Of a stretch of DNA of 40,802 nucleotides, positions 1 through 8,088 are shown piece by piece; positions within the stretch are counted from its first letter, which is position 1, and every line of letters begins with the position of its first letter. Made by a program: the position numbers and the translations under genes. Below the pieces are notes generated by a model, which was not told the origin of the DNA, did no database searches, and worked only from the letters and a program-made list of their open reading frames with translations. Origin of the DNA: Peribacillus muralis (GTDB lineage: Bacteria; Bacillota; Bacilli; Bacillales; DSM-1321); assembly GCF_001439925.1 (NCBI RefSeq), contig NZ_LMBV01000020.1:37934-78735 (forward strand), read 5' to 3'.

Positions 1-20
1 AACGGATTTTTAGTTTGCAT
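1..20 (-). CDS. Third YhfH-like small protein, 5' end only (cut by window edge)
   Basis: On the minus strand an ATG at position 20 follows a strong ribosome site (GAGGAGG, about 6 bases upstream) and reads M-Q-T-K-N-P before the window ends. The next two upstream genes also begin with M-Q and have the same spacing and ribosome site. This is therefore most simply a third copy of the same small zinc-ribbon family. Only six codons are visible, so the family assignment is inferred from the tandem context. Confidence 0.45.
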
Positions 21-48
21 AACGATTCCTCCTCTTGTATTGATTGAA

Positions 49-186
49 TTAGTCTTCGCGCTTGGAAAGGCAACGGTCGCATTCCATTAAGTAGGATTCA
101 GCGTGTTCGATGATGTGGTCACCGCACTCGGGACAATGCTTTACTGGAATACTGTTGAAAAATTCAATTGATTTTTTCAATTGCAT
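49..186 (-). CDS. YhfH-family small zinc-ribbon protein (45 aa)
   Basis: A 45-residue ORF starts at an ATG preceded by AGGAGGAGAT. It contains two cysteine knuckles, C-P-E-C-G and C-D-R-C, separated by about 16 residues, which is the pattern of a single zinc ribbon. The N-terminal I-E-F-F-N-S-I-P-V-K and the C-terminal knuckle resemble the YhfH family, tiny Bacillaceae proteins of about 45 residues with no known function. A longer in-frame reading from 291 runs through the upstream paralogue's region and lacks a ribosome site, so the 186 start is preferred. It is the middle copy of a tandem set. Family recognition is from memory of the motif layout; zinc binding is inferred. Confidence 0.75.
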   Translation of the reverse strand: MQLKKSIEFFNSIPVKHCPECGDHIIEHAESYLMECDRCLSKRED

Positions 187-214
187 GTTGATCTCCTCCT
201 TAACAAGTAAAGTT

Positions 215-340
215 TTATTCTTCGCGTCTGGAAAGGCAGCGATCACATTCCCATAAATGGAGATCTGTGTGATCGACATGTGTTTCACCACATTCGGGGC
301 AACGTGTGATGGTATCGTTTATGACTAAATTTGCTTGCAT
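215..340 (-). CDS. YhfH-like small zinc-ribbon protein (41 aa), first of the tandem set
   Basis: A 41-residue ORF starts at an ATG 7 bases after a GGGAGGA ribosome site. It carries C-P-E-C-G and C-D-R-C knuckles and ends in C-L-S-R-R-E-E, nearly identical to the end of the next copy (C-L-S-K-R-E-D). The N-terminal half differs (M-Q-A-N-L-V-I-N-D), so the copies share the metal-binding half and diverge in the tail that might bind a partner. The three genes lie 28 bases apart on one strand and are probably one transcript. It is shorter than classic YhfH and could be a degenerate or specialised paralogue. Confidence 0.7.
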   Translation of the reverse strand: MQANLVINDTITRCPECGETHVDHTDLHLWECDRCLSRREE

Positions 341-386
341 GTTTTAATCCTCCCTATAGTACAGTTTGGGTTGTTTGCCTGTTGTT

Positions 387-415
387 ATAATACAGTATAT
401 ACCCGAATTTGGAAA
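387..415 (-). promoter_or_regulatory. Possible sigma-A promoter for the tandem zinc-ribbon genes
   Basis: On the minus strand TTTCCA and TATTAT are separated by 17 bases and lie about 45 bases upstream of the first YhfH-like start. The -35 is weak. Nothing better is seen between 341 and 420. Confidence 0.3.
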
Positions 416-590
416 TTGTATAGGTATTTTACAGAAAATTTAAAATTTATTTTGTCCTAACGTAAACAGCCGTGGATATGAAGAATCTCGATAAAGCAAA
501 AAATCGCAACCAAAATAAATAACATGTTGGTTTTAGGAACTCAGTAAAGAGGTATCTTGCAAGTAGAAGTATCTAAATGGGAGGTAGCTT

Positions 591-1481
591 ATGTCGATAG
601 TGATGATTATCATAAATCCATCTTCGGGTAAGGAAAAGGCAGGTAAGATTTTGCCGATTGCAGAAAAGGTATTGGGGGAGATGTATGATCAGGTGACGGT
701 TCGTGAAACTAAGGGCGAGGGAGATGCTACAAATTTTGCCAAGGAGGCCTGTATCAACAGGTTCGATGCTGTCATTTCCATGGGCGGCGACGGAACGGTG
801 AATGAGATCGTGAATGGGCTGGCGGAACAGGAACATCGTCCGGTTTTTGGAATCATCCCGCTAGGTACAGTAAATGATTTCGCTAGGTCTTTAGGTATCC
901 CCTTGAACCCCGAAGCAGCTATAGACATCATAAAAGATATGGAAATAAAAGAATCGGACATCGGAAAAATCAATGATCGGTACTTCATGAATGTCTTGGC
1001 GGTCGGCCCAATTGCCGAGGCAACCTATAATGTGTCCGTTGAACAAAAAACCCGCCTCGGCTCCTTTGCCTATTTCCTTGAAGGAGCAAAAGCTGTAATT
1101 AAGAGGAATCCATTTTCGTTAACGGTTGAACATGATCAAGGAAGATGGCTCGGTGAGGCCCATTTACTGATTAGCACAATGACTAATTCTGTCGGTGGTT
1201 TCGAGCAACTTGCACCAGAGGCGGAAGTGAATGATGGAAAGCTGCACACCTTCATCATTAAAGACTTGTCCCTTCCCCTTCTCCTTAAGATCATCCCTAG
1301 TTTAATGAAAGGGGAGATCCAGGGGCATGATGAGGTTGAATATATTCAAACATCAAAACTTCATTTATCCACTCCCACGGACATTAAAGTCAACATTGAT
1401 GGCGATGAAGGCTTCCTCCTTCCTTTTCAGGCCACAGTATTGCAAAAACATCTTCGTCTTTTTGTCCCAGGAACAGCATGA
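591..1481 (+). CDS. Diacylglycerol/lipid kinase, YegS/BmrU type
   Basis: The 296-residue protein has the DAGK catalytic fold signature: an N-terminal I-I-I-N-P-S-S-G-K loop (residues 6-14), the nucleotide-binding G-G-D-G-T (65-69) followed by N-E-I-V-N-G-L, and P-L-G-T-V-N-D-F-A-R (90-99). Length and motifs match the YegS/Rv2252/BmrU family of soluble, membrane-associated lipid kinases that phosphorylate diacylglycerol or related lipids using ATP. BmrU in Bacillus subtilis lies in the bmr multidrug operon; no such neighbours are present here, so the exact substrate is open. The ATG follows GGGAGG at 7 bases. The gene stands alone and is closed by a clear hairpin terminator. Confidence 0.85.
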   Translation: MSIVMIIINPSSGKEKAGKILPIAEKVLGEMYDQVTVRETKGEGDATNFAKEACINRFDAVISMGGDGTVNEIVNGLAEQEHRPVFGIIPLGTVNDFARSLGIPLNPEAAIDIIKDMEIKESDIGKINDRYFMNVLAVGPIAEATYNVSVEQKTRLGSFAYFLEGAKAVIKRNPFSLTVEHDQGRWLGEAHLLISTMTNSVGGFEQLAPEAEVNDGKLHTFIIKDLSLPLLLKIIPSLMKGEIQGHDEVEYIQTSKLHLSTPTDIKVNIDGDEGFLLPFQATVLQKHLRLFVPGTA

Positions 1482-1534
1482 AAATTGAGCCTGTCTGCCA
1501 TATTGGGTATTGAACACATCAAATCATGAATGTT

Positions 1535-1579
1535 AAAAAGCTGATTAGGCCAACGTTAATGCTGCCTGATCAGCTTTTT
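1535..1579 (+). terminator. Rho-independent terminator after the lipid kinase
   Basis: AAAAGCTGATTAGGC pairs with GCCTGATCAGCTTTT around a 10-14 base loop, with one mismatch, and ends in a T run. The A run at the 5' side lets it also work from the opposite strand. Confidence 0.75.
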
Positions 1580-1644
1580 CGGTCGATAGCCATAATAATA
1601 CGTCCTACTGAGTATAGCTACTATAAAAATGTCCAGTATCGTAA

Positions 1645-1747
1645 TAATTCGACCTGAACACCCTATAATTCAACCTAAAACCGAATAATTCGGCCTGAAC
1701 GCTCCGTAATTCGACCTGACCAGCATCCACTTTAATTCAGCTCGAAC
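1645..1747. repeat. Five degenerate direct repeats with about 21-bp period
   Basis: Copies of TAATTCGACCTGAAC or close variants begin at 1645, 1666, 1686, 1707 and 1733. Steps are 21, 20, 21 and 26 bases. The TAATTC core is exact in all five; the second half varies (AACCTAAAA, GGCCTGAAC, GACCTGACC, AGCTCGAAC). A sixth, poorer match (TAATACGTCCTACTG) starts at 1596. This fills most of the 465-base gap between the lipid kinase and nhaK. Nothing else is recognised in that gap apart from the terminator and a doubtful 39-codon ORF. Function unknown. Confidence 0.7.
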
Positions 1748-1752
1748 ACTGT

Positions 1753-1872
1753 ATGAGTGAACTCCGTCAGGATAAATACCGAGATTTAGGTGGTGTGAAT
1801 GTCGCCATTTCCCTGATTTTGCTGAGGAAGGATCAAGCAGCTAAAAGGCATCTTTATTCAGGGGGCTTCTAG
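1753..1872 (+). other. Doubtful 39-codon ORF in the gap before nhaK
   Basis: An ATG at 1753 opens a 39-residue frame (M-S-E-L-R-Q-D-K-Y-R-D-L-G-G-V-N-V-A-I-S ...) ending at TAG 1872. There is no convincing ribosome site, the frame begins immediately after the last copy of the direct-repeat array, and I do not recognise the peptide. It could be a small gene, a remnant, or chance. Confidence 0.2.
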
Positions 1873-1946
1873 GCAAGAATAGTAAATGCATGATTGAATG
1901 GCTTTAAATATGTTACGCTTATAGGTATGAAATAAGATGTGAGAGG

Positions 1947-3995
1947 ATGTTAGATGTTTGTATGGAGTTTTTTCTTATTATATTGGCCCTTCTAATATTG
2001 ATTGGAATGTCTAATGTAATTAACCATTTTATCCCCTTTATACCTGTACCATTAATTCAAATTGGACTGGGGGTTTTACTTGAGGTTTTACCCTTTGGTA
2101 TCCATGTCGAGTTGGAGACAGAGCTGTTTTTACTGTTGTTCATCGCACCCCTGTTATTCAATGATGGGAAGAACGTGCCTCGTACAGCGCTTTGGAAGCT
2201 GAGGGCGCCTATTCTCATGCTTGCATTAGGCCTCGTATTCATAACGGTTTGGTCAGGCGGTTATTTAATTAACTGGTTGATCCCTTCGATTCCTTTGCCA
2301 GCTGCCTTTGCTTTAGCTGCGATTTTGTCACCTACGGATGTAGTGGCGGTAAGCGCGATGGCAAGCCGTGTTAAGCTGCCGAAGAGCATCCTGCATCTTC
2401 TTGAAGGGGAAGGGCTAATGAATGATGCATCGGGCCTTGTCGCATTTAAATTCGCTGTTGCAGCTACAGTCACGGGTGTTTTCTCCTTGGTCGATGCAAC
2501 GTTTAGCTTCATATGGATTGCGATCGGCGGTTTTGTAGGTGGCGCACTTATTGCCTTCATCATTATTAGACTGCGTGTGTTTCTTCGCCGCTTAGGTATG
2601 GAAGATGTAACGATGCACATGCTGATCCAAATCCTGACTCCTTTTATTATTTTCCTCGCTGTGGAGCATTTTCACCTTTCTGGTATTTTAGCGGTTGTCG
2701 CCGGGGGGATTGTCCATGCCATTGAACGTGATCGGGAAATATCACCGACGGTGGAGCTGCAGGTTGTTTCCAAAAGCACTTGGTCTGTCATCCTTTATGT
2801 ACTGAATGGACTTGTTTTCGTATTATTGGGCTTGCAAATCCCAAGCGTGGCGCAAACCATATTCGAAGATCCAGCTTTCAATAATGGACAGGTGATTATT
2901 TATATCGTGGTCATCACGCTTTTCCTCTTCGTTTTACGATTCATTTGGCTCATGGCTGCCTGGTCGATCGGTTGGATCACGAAAAAGGCAGGTGCCCAAA
3001 AACCAGATATGAAGGCGGCCGGAATCATTACCATTTCCGGAGTTCGGGGAGCGGTAACGTTAGCGGGTTCATTCTCGATTCCTTATGTATTGGCAGATGG
3101 AACTCCTTTCCCGGAGCGTTCGTTGATCATCTTCATTGCAGCAGGGGTCATATTGCTGACATTGGTTGTCGCAAGTGTGTTTCTGCCGATTGTAGCACGG
3201 ACAGACGAAGAGGATGTCGTGGATAAGCAGGCCGACAAAACGAAAGCGGCTGCGATTCATACACATCAAGCGGCGATCAAGGTTTTAGAATCGCATATGA
3301 CGGATGAAAACCGAGAAGCGGCGTTATCGATCATTTCGAAATATCATACGAAAATCAATACACTTTCTTATGTAGAACAAGAGAAAGAGCCGGCTGCATT
3401 AAGAGAAGAGGAAAAGGTTCTTCGTTTCAAGGCCCTTGAGGCAGAGCAAAGATTCCTGGATAAGCTTATCAAGGATGAGAAAGTGGATAAAGAAACGGCA
3501 TTTATATGCATGGAATATATCCAACGGATGGAGGGCGCGGTCACTAACCTGATGAAATTCCGCCTTTTAAGATCAGTAACACTTTTCAAGAGAAGCATGT
3601 TGAGGATCTTCAAATTATTCTTCCCAAATAAAAATGAAATAAAAAGATTCAATATCGAACGGCTGGAAAAGGTGAGGGACCTTAAAATCAGGATGTATAA
3701 AGCTGCCATTCAAGAGATTCAAGCTGGACTTAACGCCGAAAACCATGAGACGTCCTCGATGATCATTGAAGAATATAAAGTGCTGATTCTGAAATGCAAG
3801 CGGGATAATAGAAATAGGGTTCCTAGTAAAATGGTTGAGTATGAAAGAGAGCTATTTTATAAAGCGATTCAGGCAGAACGGGATGAAGTGCAGGATATGT
3901 TTGAAAAACGACAAATTTCCCGGGAAATTGCCAACATACTTCGCAGGCAAATCAATTTGCGTGAAGCACTGACGATCAATGAAAACACATATTGA
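1947..3995 (+). CDS. nhaK: CPA1-family Na+(K+)/H+ antiporter, NhaK-like
   Basis: The 682-residue protein has about 12 N-terminal membrane segments up to residue ~420. A long charged cytoplasmic tail (~425-682), rich in predicted helix and coiled coil, follows. The CPA1 ion-binding site is visible: L-S-P-T-D-V-V-A-V (D131) and E-G-E-G-L-M-N-D-A-S-G (N159-D160). Length and architecture match Bacillus subtilis NhaK (YvgP, about 670 residues), which exchanges Na+, K+, Li+ or Rb+ for protons at the cell membrane. The ATG at 1947 has an AGAGGA ribosome site; a second ATG at 1962 is possible. The gene is monocistronic. Ion specificity is inferred from the family. Confidence 0.85.
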   Translation: MLDVCMEFFLIILALLILIGMSNVINHFIPFIPVPLIQIGLGVLLEVLPFGIHVELETELFLLLFIAPLLFNDGKNVPRTALWKLRAPILMLALGLVFITVWSGGYLINWLIPSIPLPAAFALAAILSPTDVVAVSAMASRVKLPKSILHLLEGEGLMNDASGLVAFKFAVAATVTGVFSLVDATFSFIWIAIGGFVGGALIAFIIIRLRVFLRRLGMEDVTMHMLIQILTPFIIFLAVEHFHLSGILAVVAGGIVHAIERDREISPTVELQVVSKSTWSVILYVLNGLVFVLLGLQIPSVAQTIFEDPAFNNGQVIIYIVVITLFLFVLRFIWLMAAWSIGWITKKAGAQKPDMKAAGIITISGVRGAVTLAGSFSIPYVLADGTPFPERSLIIFIAAGVILLTLVVASVFLPIVARTDEEDVVDKQADKTKAAAIHTHQAAIKVLESHMTDENREAALSIISKYHTKINTLSYVEQEKEPAALREEEKVLRFKALEAEQRFLDKLIKDEKVDKETAFICMEYIQRMEGAVTNLMKFRLLRSVTLFKRSMLRIFKLFFPNKNEIKRFNIERLEKVRDLKIRMYKAAIQEIQAGLNAENHETSSMIIEEYKVLILKCKRDNRNRVPSKMVEYERELFYKAIQAERDEVQDMFEKRQISREIANILRRQINLREALTINENTY

Positions 3996-4004
3996 ATAAG
4001 ATGT

Positions 4005-4040
4005 AAGAAGCGCTGCCGAGGAAATCGGCGGCGCTTCTTT
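4005..4040 (+). terminator. Terminator after nhaK
   Basis: AAGAAGCGC-T-GCCG pairs with CGGC-G-GCGCTTCTT around a 7-base loop, GC-rich at the base, ending in TTT. Confidence 0.8.
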
Positions 4041-4115
4041 GGTTGGTTTATGGAGGAATTGCTTCCGTATGCATCGAATGAATAAAGTAACCAAAAATGG
4101 AGGAGTGGGCTTTCA

Positions 4116-4634
4116 GTGAAACAGGATGATCAGATAATCGACATCACATTAACCCCTTATGTACAAGAACATCAACACTTTTTGTCACAGTTTTTCTTGC
4201 CTGATACACAAACCCTTTTTTCTGCGCTGCCAGAAGAATCATTGAAATACTGCCAAGAAGATAGAGATAGGCATCCCTTCGTTATCGTGGCAGGTGGAAT
4301 ACCTGTAGGCTTTTTCGTTTTACATGTCGGCGATAACATTAGCCCCTACACCACTGATAAGAAAGCGATATTGCTGCGTGGATTATTGATTGATCGAAGA
4401 TACCAAGGAAGAGGAATTGCGAAGAAAGCTTTGCAAATCCTTCCGCAATTCGCAAACAGGATTTTTCCGGACAAGGAATCGCTTATTTTGGCAGTGGATG
4501 AAAAGAATGATATTGCGAAAACCCTTTATCTGAAATCGGGATATTGGGATACAGGGGTCCAAAAGGAGGGCAGAAGCGGCTGGATGCAAATCATGGAGTA
4601 TCGATTGAGTGGGTTGGATACGGATTTGGAATAA
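4116..4634 (+). CDS. GNAT-family N-acetyltransferase
   Basis: The 172-residue protein shows the GNAT core: beta-strands ending in L-L-R-G-L-L-I-D, then the acetyl-CoA pyrophosphate-binding loop R-R-Y-Q-G-R-G-I-A (Q/R-x-x-G-x-G/A pattern, about residues 93-101), and a later A-V-D-E-K-N-D-I-A-K-T-L-Y-L-K-S-G-Y-W segment typical of the C-terminal half. The acceptor substrate cannot be told from sequence. The start is GTG at 4116, 10 bases after GGAGGAG; no in-frame ATG fits as well. It stands alone between nhaK and hemY, with hairpins following. Confidence 0.8.
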   Translation: MKQDDQIIDITLTPYVQEHQHFLSQFFLPDTQTLFSALPEESLKYCQEDRDRHPFVIVAGGIPVGFFVLHVGDNISPYTTDKKAILLRGLLIDRRYQGRGIAKKALQILPQFANRIFPDKESLILAVDEKNDIAKTLYLKSGYWDTGVQKEGRSGWMQIMEYRLSGLDTDLE

Positions 4635-4645
4635 GGAATGAACTT

Positions 4646-4670
4646 GACTTTACCGAAAACGGGGAAAGTC
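4646..4670 (+). terminator. Weak hairpin after the acetyltransferase
   Basis: GACTTTaCC pairs with GGgGAAAGTC around a short A-rich loop and is followed by ATTTTCTTT. It is shorter and less regular than the next hairpin. Confidence 0.4.
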
Positions 4671-4706
4671 ATTTTCTTTGTCCAAATTGTTACATGCCTT
4701 CTTAGG

Positions 4707-4737
4707 AAAATGGCCGATTGGAGTGGCCATTTTTAAT
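4707..4737 (+). terminator. Terminator upstream of hemY
   Basis: AAAATGGCC pairs exactly with GGCCATTTT around an 8-base loop, followed by further Ts. It likely ends the acetyltransferase transcript and insulates hemY. Confidence 0.7.
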
Positions 4738-4802
4738 TATTCGGCTCCATTATGGTACACTTTACTTAGTGCAAAATTCGTTTAATCGAGGTGTAGTCCT
4801 AA

Positions 4803-6188
4803 ATGAAAACAGTCGTAGTCGTAGGTGGGGGCGTTACCGGTTTATCAACGATGTATCACTTACAACAAGCAGTTAAATCGAACAATCAGTCCGTACGATT
4901 AATTTTAATAGAAGGCAATGAAAAATTGGGCGGTAAAATCAGGACAGTCCATGACGGTCCATTTAAAATAGAGGCCGGGGCCGATTCCATCGTAGCGAGG
5001 AAGCAGAATATAAAGCCATTTCTCAAGGAGTTGGGCCTAGAGGATCAAGTAGTTTATAATGCGACGGGGAAATCATTTATCCATACGGATGGCGTATTAA
5101 AGAAAATTCCTGAAGATGCATTATTCGGAATCCCAATGAGCCTGGAGTCATTGGCGAAAAGTGAACTGGTCTCTGCACAAGGCAAGGTCGATGCCCTGAA
5201 GGATTTTTATACAAAAAATGAGACGTTTACGAAAAATGACTCAATCGGGTTATTTCTTGAAACCTTCTTAGGCAAGGAATTGGTGCAAAAACAGATATCC
5301 CCTGTCCTATCGGGTGTTTATTCAGGGAAACTCAATGAATTGACCATCGCAAAAACGCTTCCAGAGATGCTTGATTATAAAAATGATTATGGCAGCATCA
5401 TCCGTGGTCTTTCGGAAAATAAGCAAAAATACGAAAGCAAAGGAAATAAGAAGTTCCTTTCATTCAAAGACGGCTTGTCGGTCCTGATTGATCGTATGGA
5501 GGAAAGCCTTGAGATGGTGGAAATCATAAAAGGGGTCAAAGCGACAAAAATAAACAAGGAAGGTACAGGGTATATCATCTCCTTGGAAAATGGGGAAAAG
5601 CTTGAGACGGATTTCATCGTATTGAGTGCGCCGCATACGGTTGCCCGGAAACTATTGGGCGATCAGGAACTCGATCAAGACTTTGCTGGCTTGATTGATA
5701 GCTCGATGATCAGCATTTATCTAGGCTTCGATATACCGGACAGCATGCTTCCTAAGGATGGGACTGGCTTCATCGCTGGTGATAACAGCGATTTGATATG
5801 TAATGCCTGTACCTGGACGAGCCGGAAATGGGAACATACGTCAGAAAACAGTCAACTCTTAATAAGACTCTTCTATAAAAGCTCAAGCCCTGACTATGAA
5901 CGATTACGGTCCCTTACAAAACATGAGTTAATTGAAGTGGCCTTACAGGACATTAAAAATAGTTTGGCTATTTCCGGGACGCCAATAACGAGTGAAGTGA
6001 CTAAATGGCATGAAAATATGCCGAACTACCATATGAAGCATCCTCAGATCGTTCAATCCTTGGAGACGAAAATGGCCAAGGATTATCCGAATGTTTTGCT
6101 TGCGGGCTGTTCATACAATGGTGTCGGTATACCAGACTGTATAGCGGATGGGGAAAAGAAAGCACAAGCGATATTTGAGAAGTTGTAA
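4803..6188 (+). CDS. hemY: HemY-type coproporphyrinogen III / protoporphyrinogen IX oxidase
   Basis: The 461-residue flavoprotein opens with the FAD dinucleotide-binding loop V-G-G-G-V-T-G-L-S (residues 7-15) and I-E-G-N-E-K-L-G-G-K-I-R, and ends with the second FAD motif A-G-C-S-Y-N-G-V-G-I-P-D-C. This is the HemY/CgoX pattern. In Gram-positive bacteria the family oxidises coproporphyrinogen III to coproporphyrin III in the coproporphyrin-dependent heme route. Bacillus usually has hemY inside hemEHY. Here it is a lone gene flanked by terminators, so it may be a second copy or the relocated sole copy. The ATG has GAGGTG at 9 bases. Confidence 0.85.
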   Translation: MKTVVVVGGGVTGLSTMYHLQQAVKSNNQSVRLILIEGNEKLGGKIRTVHDGPFKIEAGADSIVARKQNIKPFLKELGLEDQVVYNATGKSFIHTDGVLKKIPEDALFGIPMSLESLAKSELVSAQGKVDALKDFYTKNETFTKNDSIGLFLETFLGKELVQKQISPVLSGVYSGKLNELTIAKTLPEMLDYKNDYGSIIRGLSENKQKYESKGNKKFLSFKDGLSVLIDRMEESLEMVEIIKGVKATKINKEGTGYIISLENGEKLETDFIVLSAPHTVARKLLGDQELDQDFAGLIDSSMISIYLGFDIPDSMLPKDGTGFIAGDNSDLICNACTWTSRKWEHTSENSQLLIRLFYKSSSPDYERLRSLTKHELIEVALQDIKNSLAISGTPITSEVTKWHENMPNYHMKHPQIVQSLETKMAKDYPNVLLAGCSYNGVGIPDCIADGEKKAQAIFEKL

Positions 6189-6193
6189 ATGAA

Positions 6194-6230
6194 GGGCTGC
6201 CAGGAATGAATGGCAGTCCCTTTTTTTTTT
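6194..6230 (+). terminator. Terminator after hemY
   Basis: GGGCTGCCA pairs with TGGCAGTCCC (one bulge) and is followed by ten Ts. Confidence 0.85.
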
Positions 6231-6245
6231 GCACTGAATTTCCGA

Positions 6246-6273
6246 TTGAAGTTTCTTATATTTCCTGTATAAT
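6246..6273 (+). promoter_or_regulatory. Sigma-A promoter of the XRE-cupin/potABCD operon
   Basis: TTGAAG (6246-6251) and TATAAT (6268-6273) are spaced by 16 bases. The predicted start site lies just upstream of the inverted-repeat operators. Confidence 0.65.
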
Positions 6274-6295
6274 AAAGTTCGTTAAATTAAACTGG

Positions 6296-6346
6296 AAGTT
6301 TACTTATACAAAACTTTAATGACTGTAGGTTTACTATAAGTAAACC
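6296..6346 (+). promoter_or_regulatory. Two inverted-repeat operator candidates before the polyamine operon
   Basis: 6328-6346 is a perfect palindrome, GGTTTACT-ATA-AGTAAACC. Upstream, 6296-6314 is a looser one (AAGTTTA...AAAACTT) sharing the GTTTACTTATA core. They lie between the -10 element and the regulator's start codon, where binding of the XRE-cupin protein would block transcription. Autoregulation is inferred. Confidence 0.6.
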
Positions 6347-6359
6347 GATTGAGGGTATT

Positions 6360-6905
6360 ATGATGCAAATTGGAAAGAAAATTAAGAACCTTCGCTTGAA
6401 AAAGGGGTTGACCCAAGAGGAATTGGGGGAAAGAACGGACTTAAGCAAAGGATATATTTCGCAATTGGAAAGAGATTTAAGTTCCCCTTCAATTGAAACG
6501 CTTTTCCATATTTTAGAAGTGCTTGGCTGCAAGCCGACCCAGTTCTTCGATGAAGAGGAGCAAGTCCCAAAAGTGGTGTATGAAGAAGAAGCCCATACTT
6601 TTTTTATCGACGAGGAACGAGGCTATCAAATCCAGTGGCTAGTGCCCGAATCGAATGAAAAGGAAATGGAGCCAATTCGACTGACTCTTCAGGAGAAAAG
6701 TGAATTTAAACAATTTGAGCCATCTCTATCGGAAACATTCGGTTATGTATTAAGTGGAAGAGTCGTTGTAAAGCTTGGCACGAATACTTATGTCGCCGAT
6801 TCGGGACAATCGATTTATTTCCATGCTTCTGAAGAACATCAAATCATCAACGATTTTGAAGGTCCTTCCGAGTTATTACTCGTCGTGACGAAATCATATT
6901 TATAG
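6360..6905 (+). CDS. XRE-family regulator with C-terminal cupin domain
   Basis: The 181-residue protein has an N-terminal Cro/C1-type helix-turn-helix (residues ~8-62, with T-Q-E-E-L-G-E-R-T-D-L-S-K-G-Y-I-S-Q-L-E) and a C-terminal cupin_2 barrel (~105-180, E-T-F-G-Y-V-L-S-G-R ... H-A-S-E-E-H-Q). This is the PuuR-like layout, in which the cupin senses a small ligand. Because potABCD follows 73 bases downstream on the same strand, the likely signal is a polyamine; that is inferred from position. Two ATGs lie in a row (6360 and 6363); GAGGG precedes them. Inverted repeats just upstream suggest autoregulation. Confidence 0.85.
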   Translation: MMQIGKKIKNLRLKKGLTQEELGERTDLSKGYISQLERDLSSPSIETLFHILEVLGCKPTQFFDEEEQVPKVVYEEEAHTFFIDEERGYQIQWLVPESNEKEMEPIRLTLQEKSEFKQFEPSLSETFGYVLSGRVVVKLGTNTYVADSGQSIYFHASEEHQIINDFEGPSELLLVVTKSYL

Positions 6906-6978
6906 ACTTTTTAACAAATGCAACCGTTCGTTTAGGGTAAAGATAGATAAGTAAGGTAATGGAAAGAGGGGAGCAGTT

Positions 6979-8088
6979 ATGGCAAACGAGAATATAATCC
7001 GCTTCGAGCAGGTAACGAAGCAATTTGATGATGATACGGTAGTTCTCGATAATGTGAGTTTTGAAATCGAGAGAGGAAAGTTCTATACGCTCCTCGGTCC
7101 TTCAGGCTGTGGGAAGACAACGATCCTCCGCTTGATTGCCGGTTTTACGGAAGCTTCCAAAGGCGATATTTACTTTGAAGGAAAAAAGATCAATAATGTA
7201 CCAGCCAATAAAAGACAGGTGAATACGGTTTTTCAAGATTATGCCCTTTTTCCCCATCTGAATGTGTTTGAAAATGTGGCCTTCGGTTTGAGGATCAAAA
7301 AAATGAAAAACTCGGAAGTGGAAACAAAGGTGAAGGAAGCTCTCAGTTTTGTCAATTTGGATGGCTATGAGAAACGGGAGATCAGGGAAATGTCCGGCGG
7401 TCAAAGGCAGCGGGTTGCAATTGCCAGGGCGATTGTAAATGAACCGGAGGTCATCCTTCTGGATGAGCCGCTATCTGCCCTTGATTTGAAGCTGCGTACT
7501 GAAATGCAATATGAATTGCGCGAGCTGCAACAGAGACTGGGAATTACGTTTATCTTCGTTACACATGACCAAGAAGAGGCGTTGGCGATGTCCGACGAGA
7601 TCTTTGTCCTTAACAAAGGGAAAATCCAGCAAAGCGGGACTCCTACGGATATTTATGATGAACCGCTGAATCGATTCGTGGCCGATTTCATTGGTGAGTC
7701 CAATATTGTAAAAGGTAAAATGGTCGAAGATTATCTAGTCGAATTCGTAGGTAAGCAGTTCGAATGTGTAGACCAGGGATTGAACAGGAATGAAGCTGTC
7801 GATATAGTCATTCGTCCGGAGGATTTAGAAATCACTTCCACAAATCGCGGGAAGCTTCAAGTTCGGGTCGATTCCCAGCTATTCCGTGGTGTTCATTATG
7901 AAATCAGCTGCTATGACCATGATGGAAATGAATGGCTCGTCCAATCGACCAAAAAGGCGACAGTTGGCGATGAAATAGGTCTATACTTCGACCCGGAAGC
8001 TATCCATGTCATGCGCTTGGGCGAGACTGAAGAAGAATTCGATAAGCGTCTGGAAGCGTATCATGATGGAGAAAGCCATGCGGAATAA
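6979..8088 (+). CDS. potA: Spermidine/putrescine ABC transporter ATP-binding protein
   Basis: The 369-residue ATPase has Walker A G-P-S-G-C-G-K-T (40-47), the Q-loop V-F-Q-D-Y-A-L-F, the ABC signature [10 protein letters not shown] (138-147), Walker B V-I-L-L-D-E-P (158-164) and the H-loop V-T-H-D-Q-E-E-A. The C-terminal ~120 residues form the regulatory TOBE domain (V-I-R-P-E-D-L). Family length is normal. It energises import of polyamines with PotB and PotC at the membrane and PotD outside. The ATG follows GAGGGGAG. Its 3' end overlaps the potB start by 11 bases, so the two are translationally coupled. Confidence 0.93.
   Translation: MANENIIRFEQVTKQFDDDTVVLDNVSFEIERGKFYTLLGPSGCGKTTILRLIAGFTEASKGDIYFEGKKINNVPANKRQVNTVFQDYALFPHLNVFENVAFGLRIKKMKNSEVETKVKEALSFVNLDGYEKREIREMSGGQRQRVAIARAIVNEPEVILLDEPLSALDLKLRTEMQYELRELQQRLGITFIFVTHDQEEALAMSDEIFVLNKGKIQQSGTPTDIYDEPLNRFVADFIGESNIVKGKMVEDYLVEFVGKQFECVDQGLNRNEAVDIVIRPEDLEITSTNRGKLQVRVDSQLFRGVHYEISCYDHDGNEWLVQSTKKATVGDEIGLYFDPEAIHVMRLGETEEEFDKRLEAYHDGESHAE

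Noticed and set aside
1905..1936. Sigma-B promoter before nhaK (CTTTAA and AGGTAT, 15-base spacer)
   Set aside because: Both elements miss key consensus bases, unlike the three sites reported.
8006..8077. Longer start for potB inside potA
   Set aside because: It would add residues coded by the potA reading region; ATG 8078 has a ribosome site and the usual PotB N-terminus.
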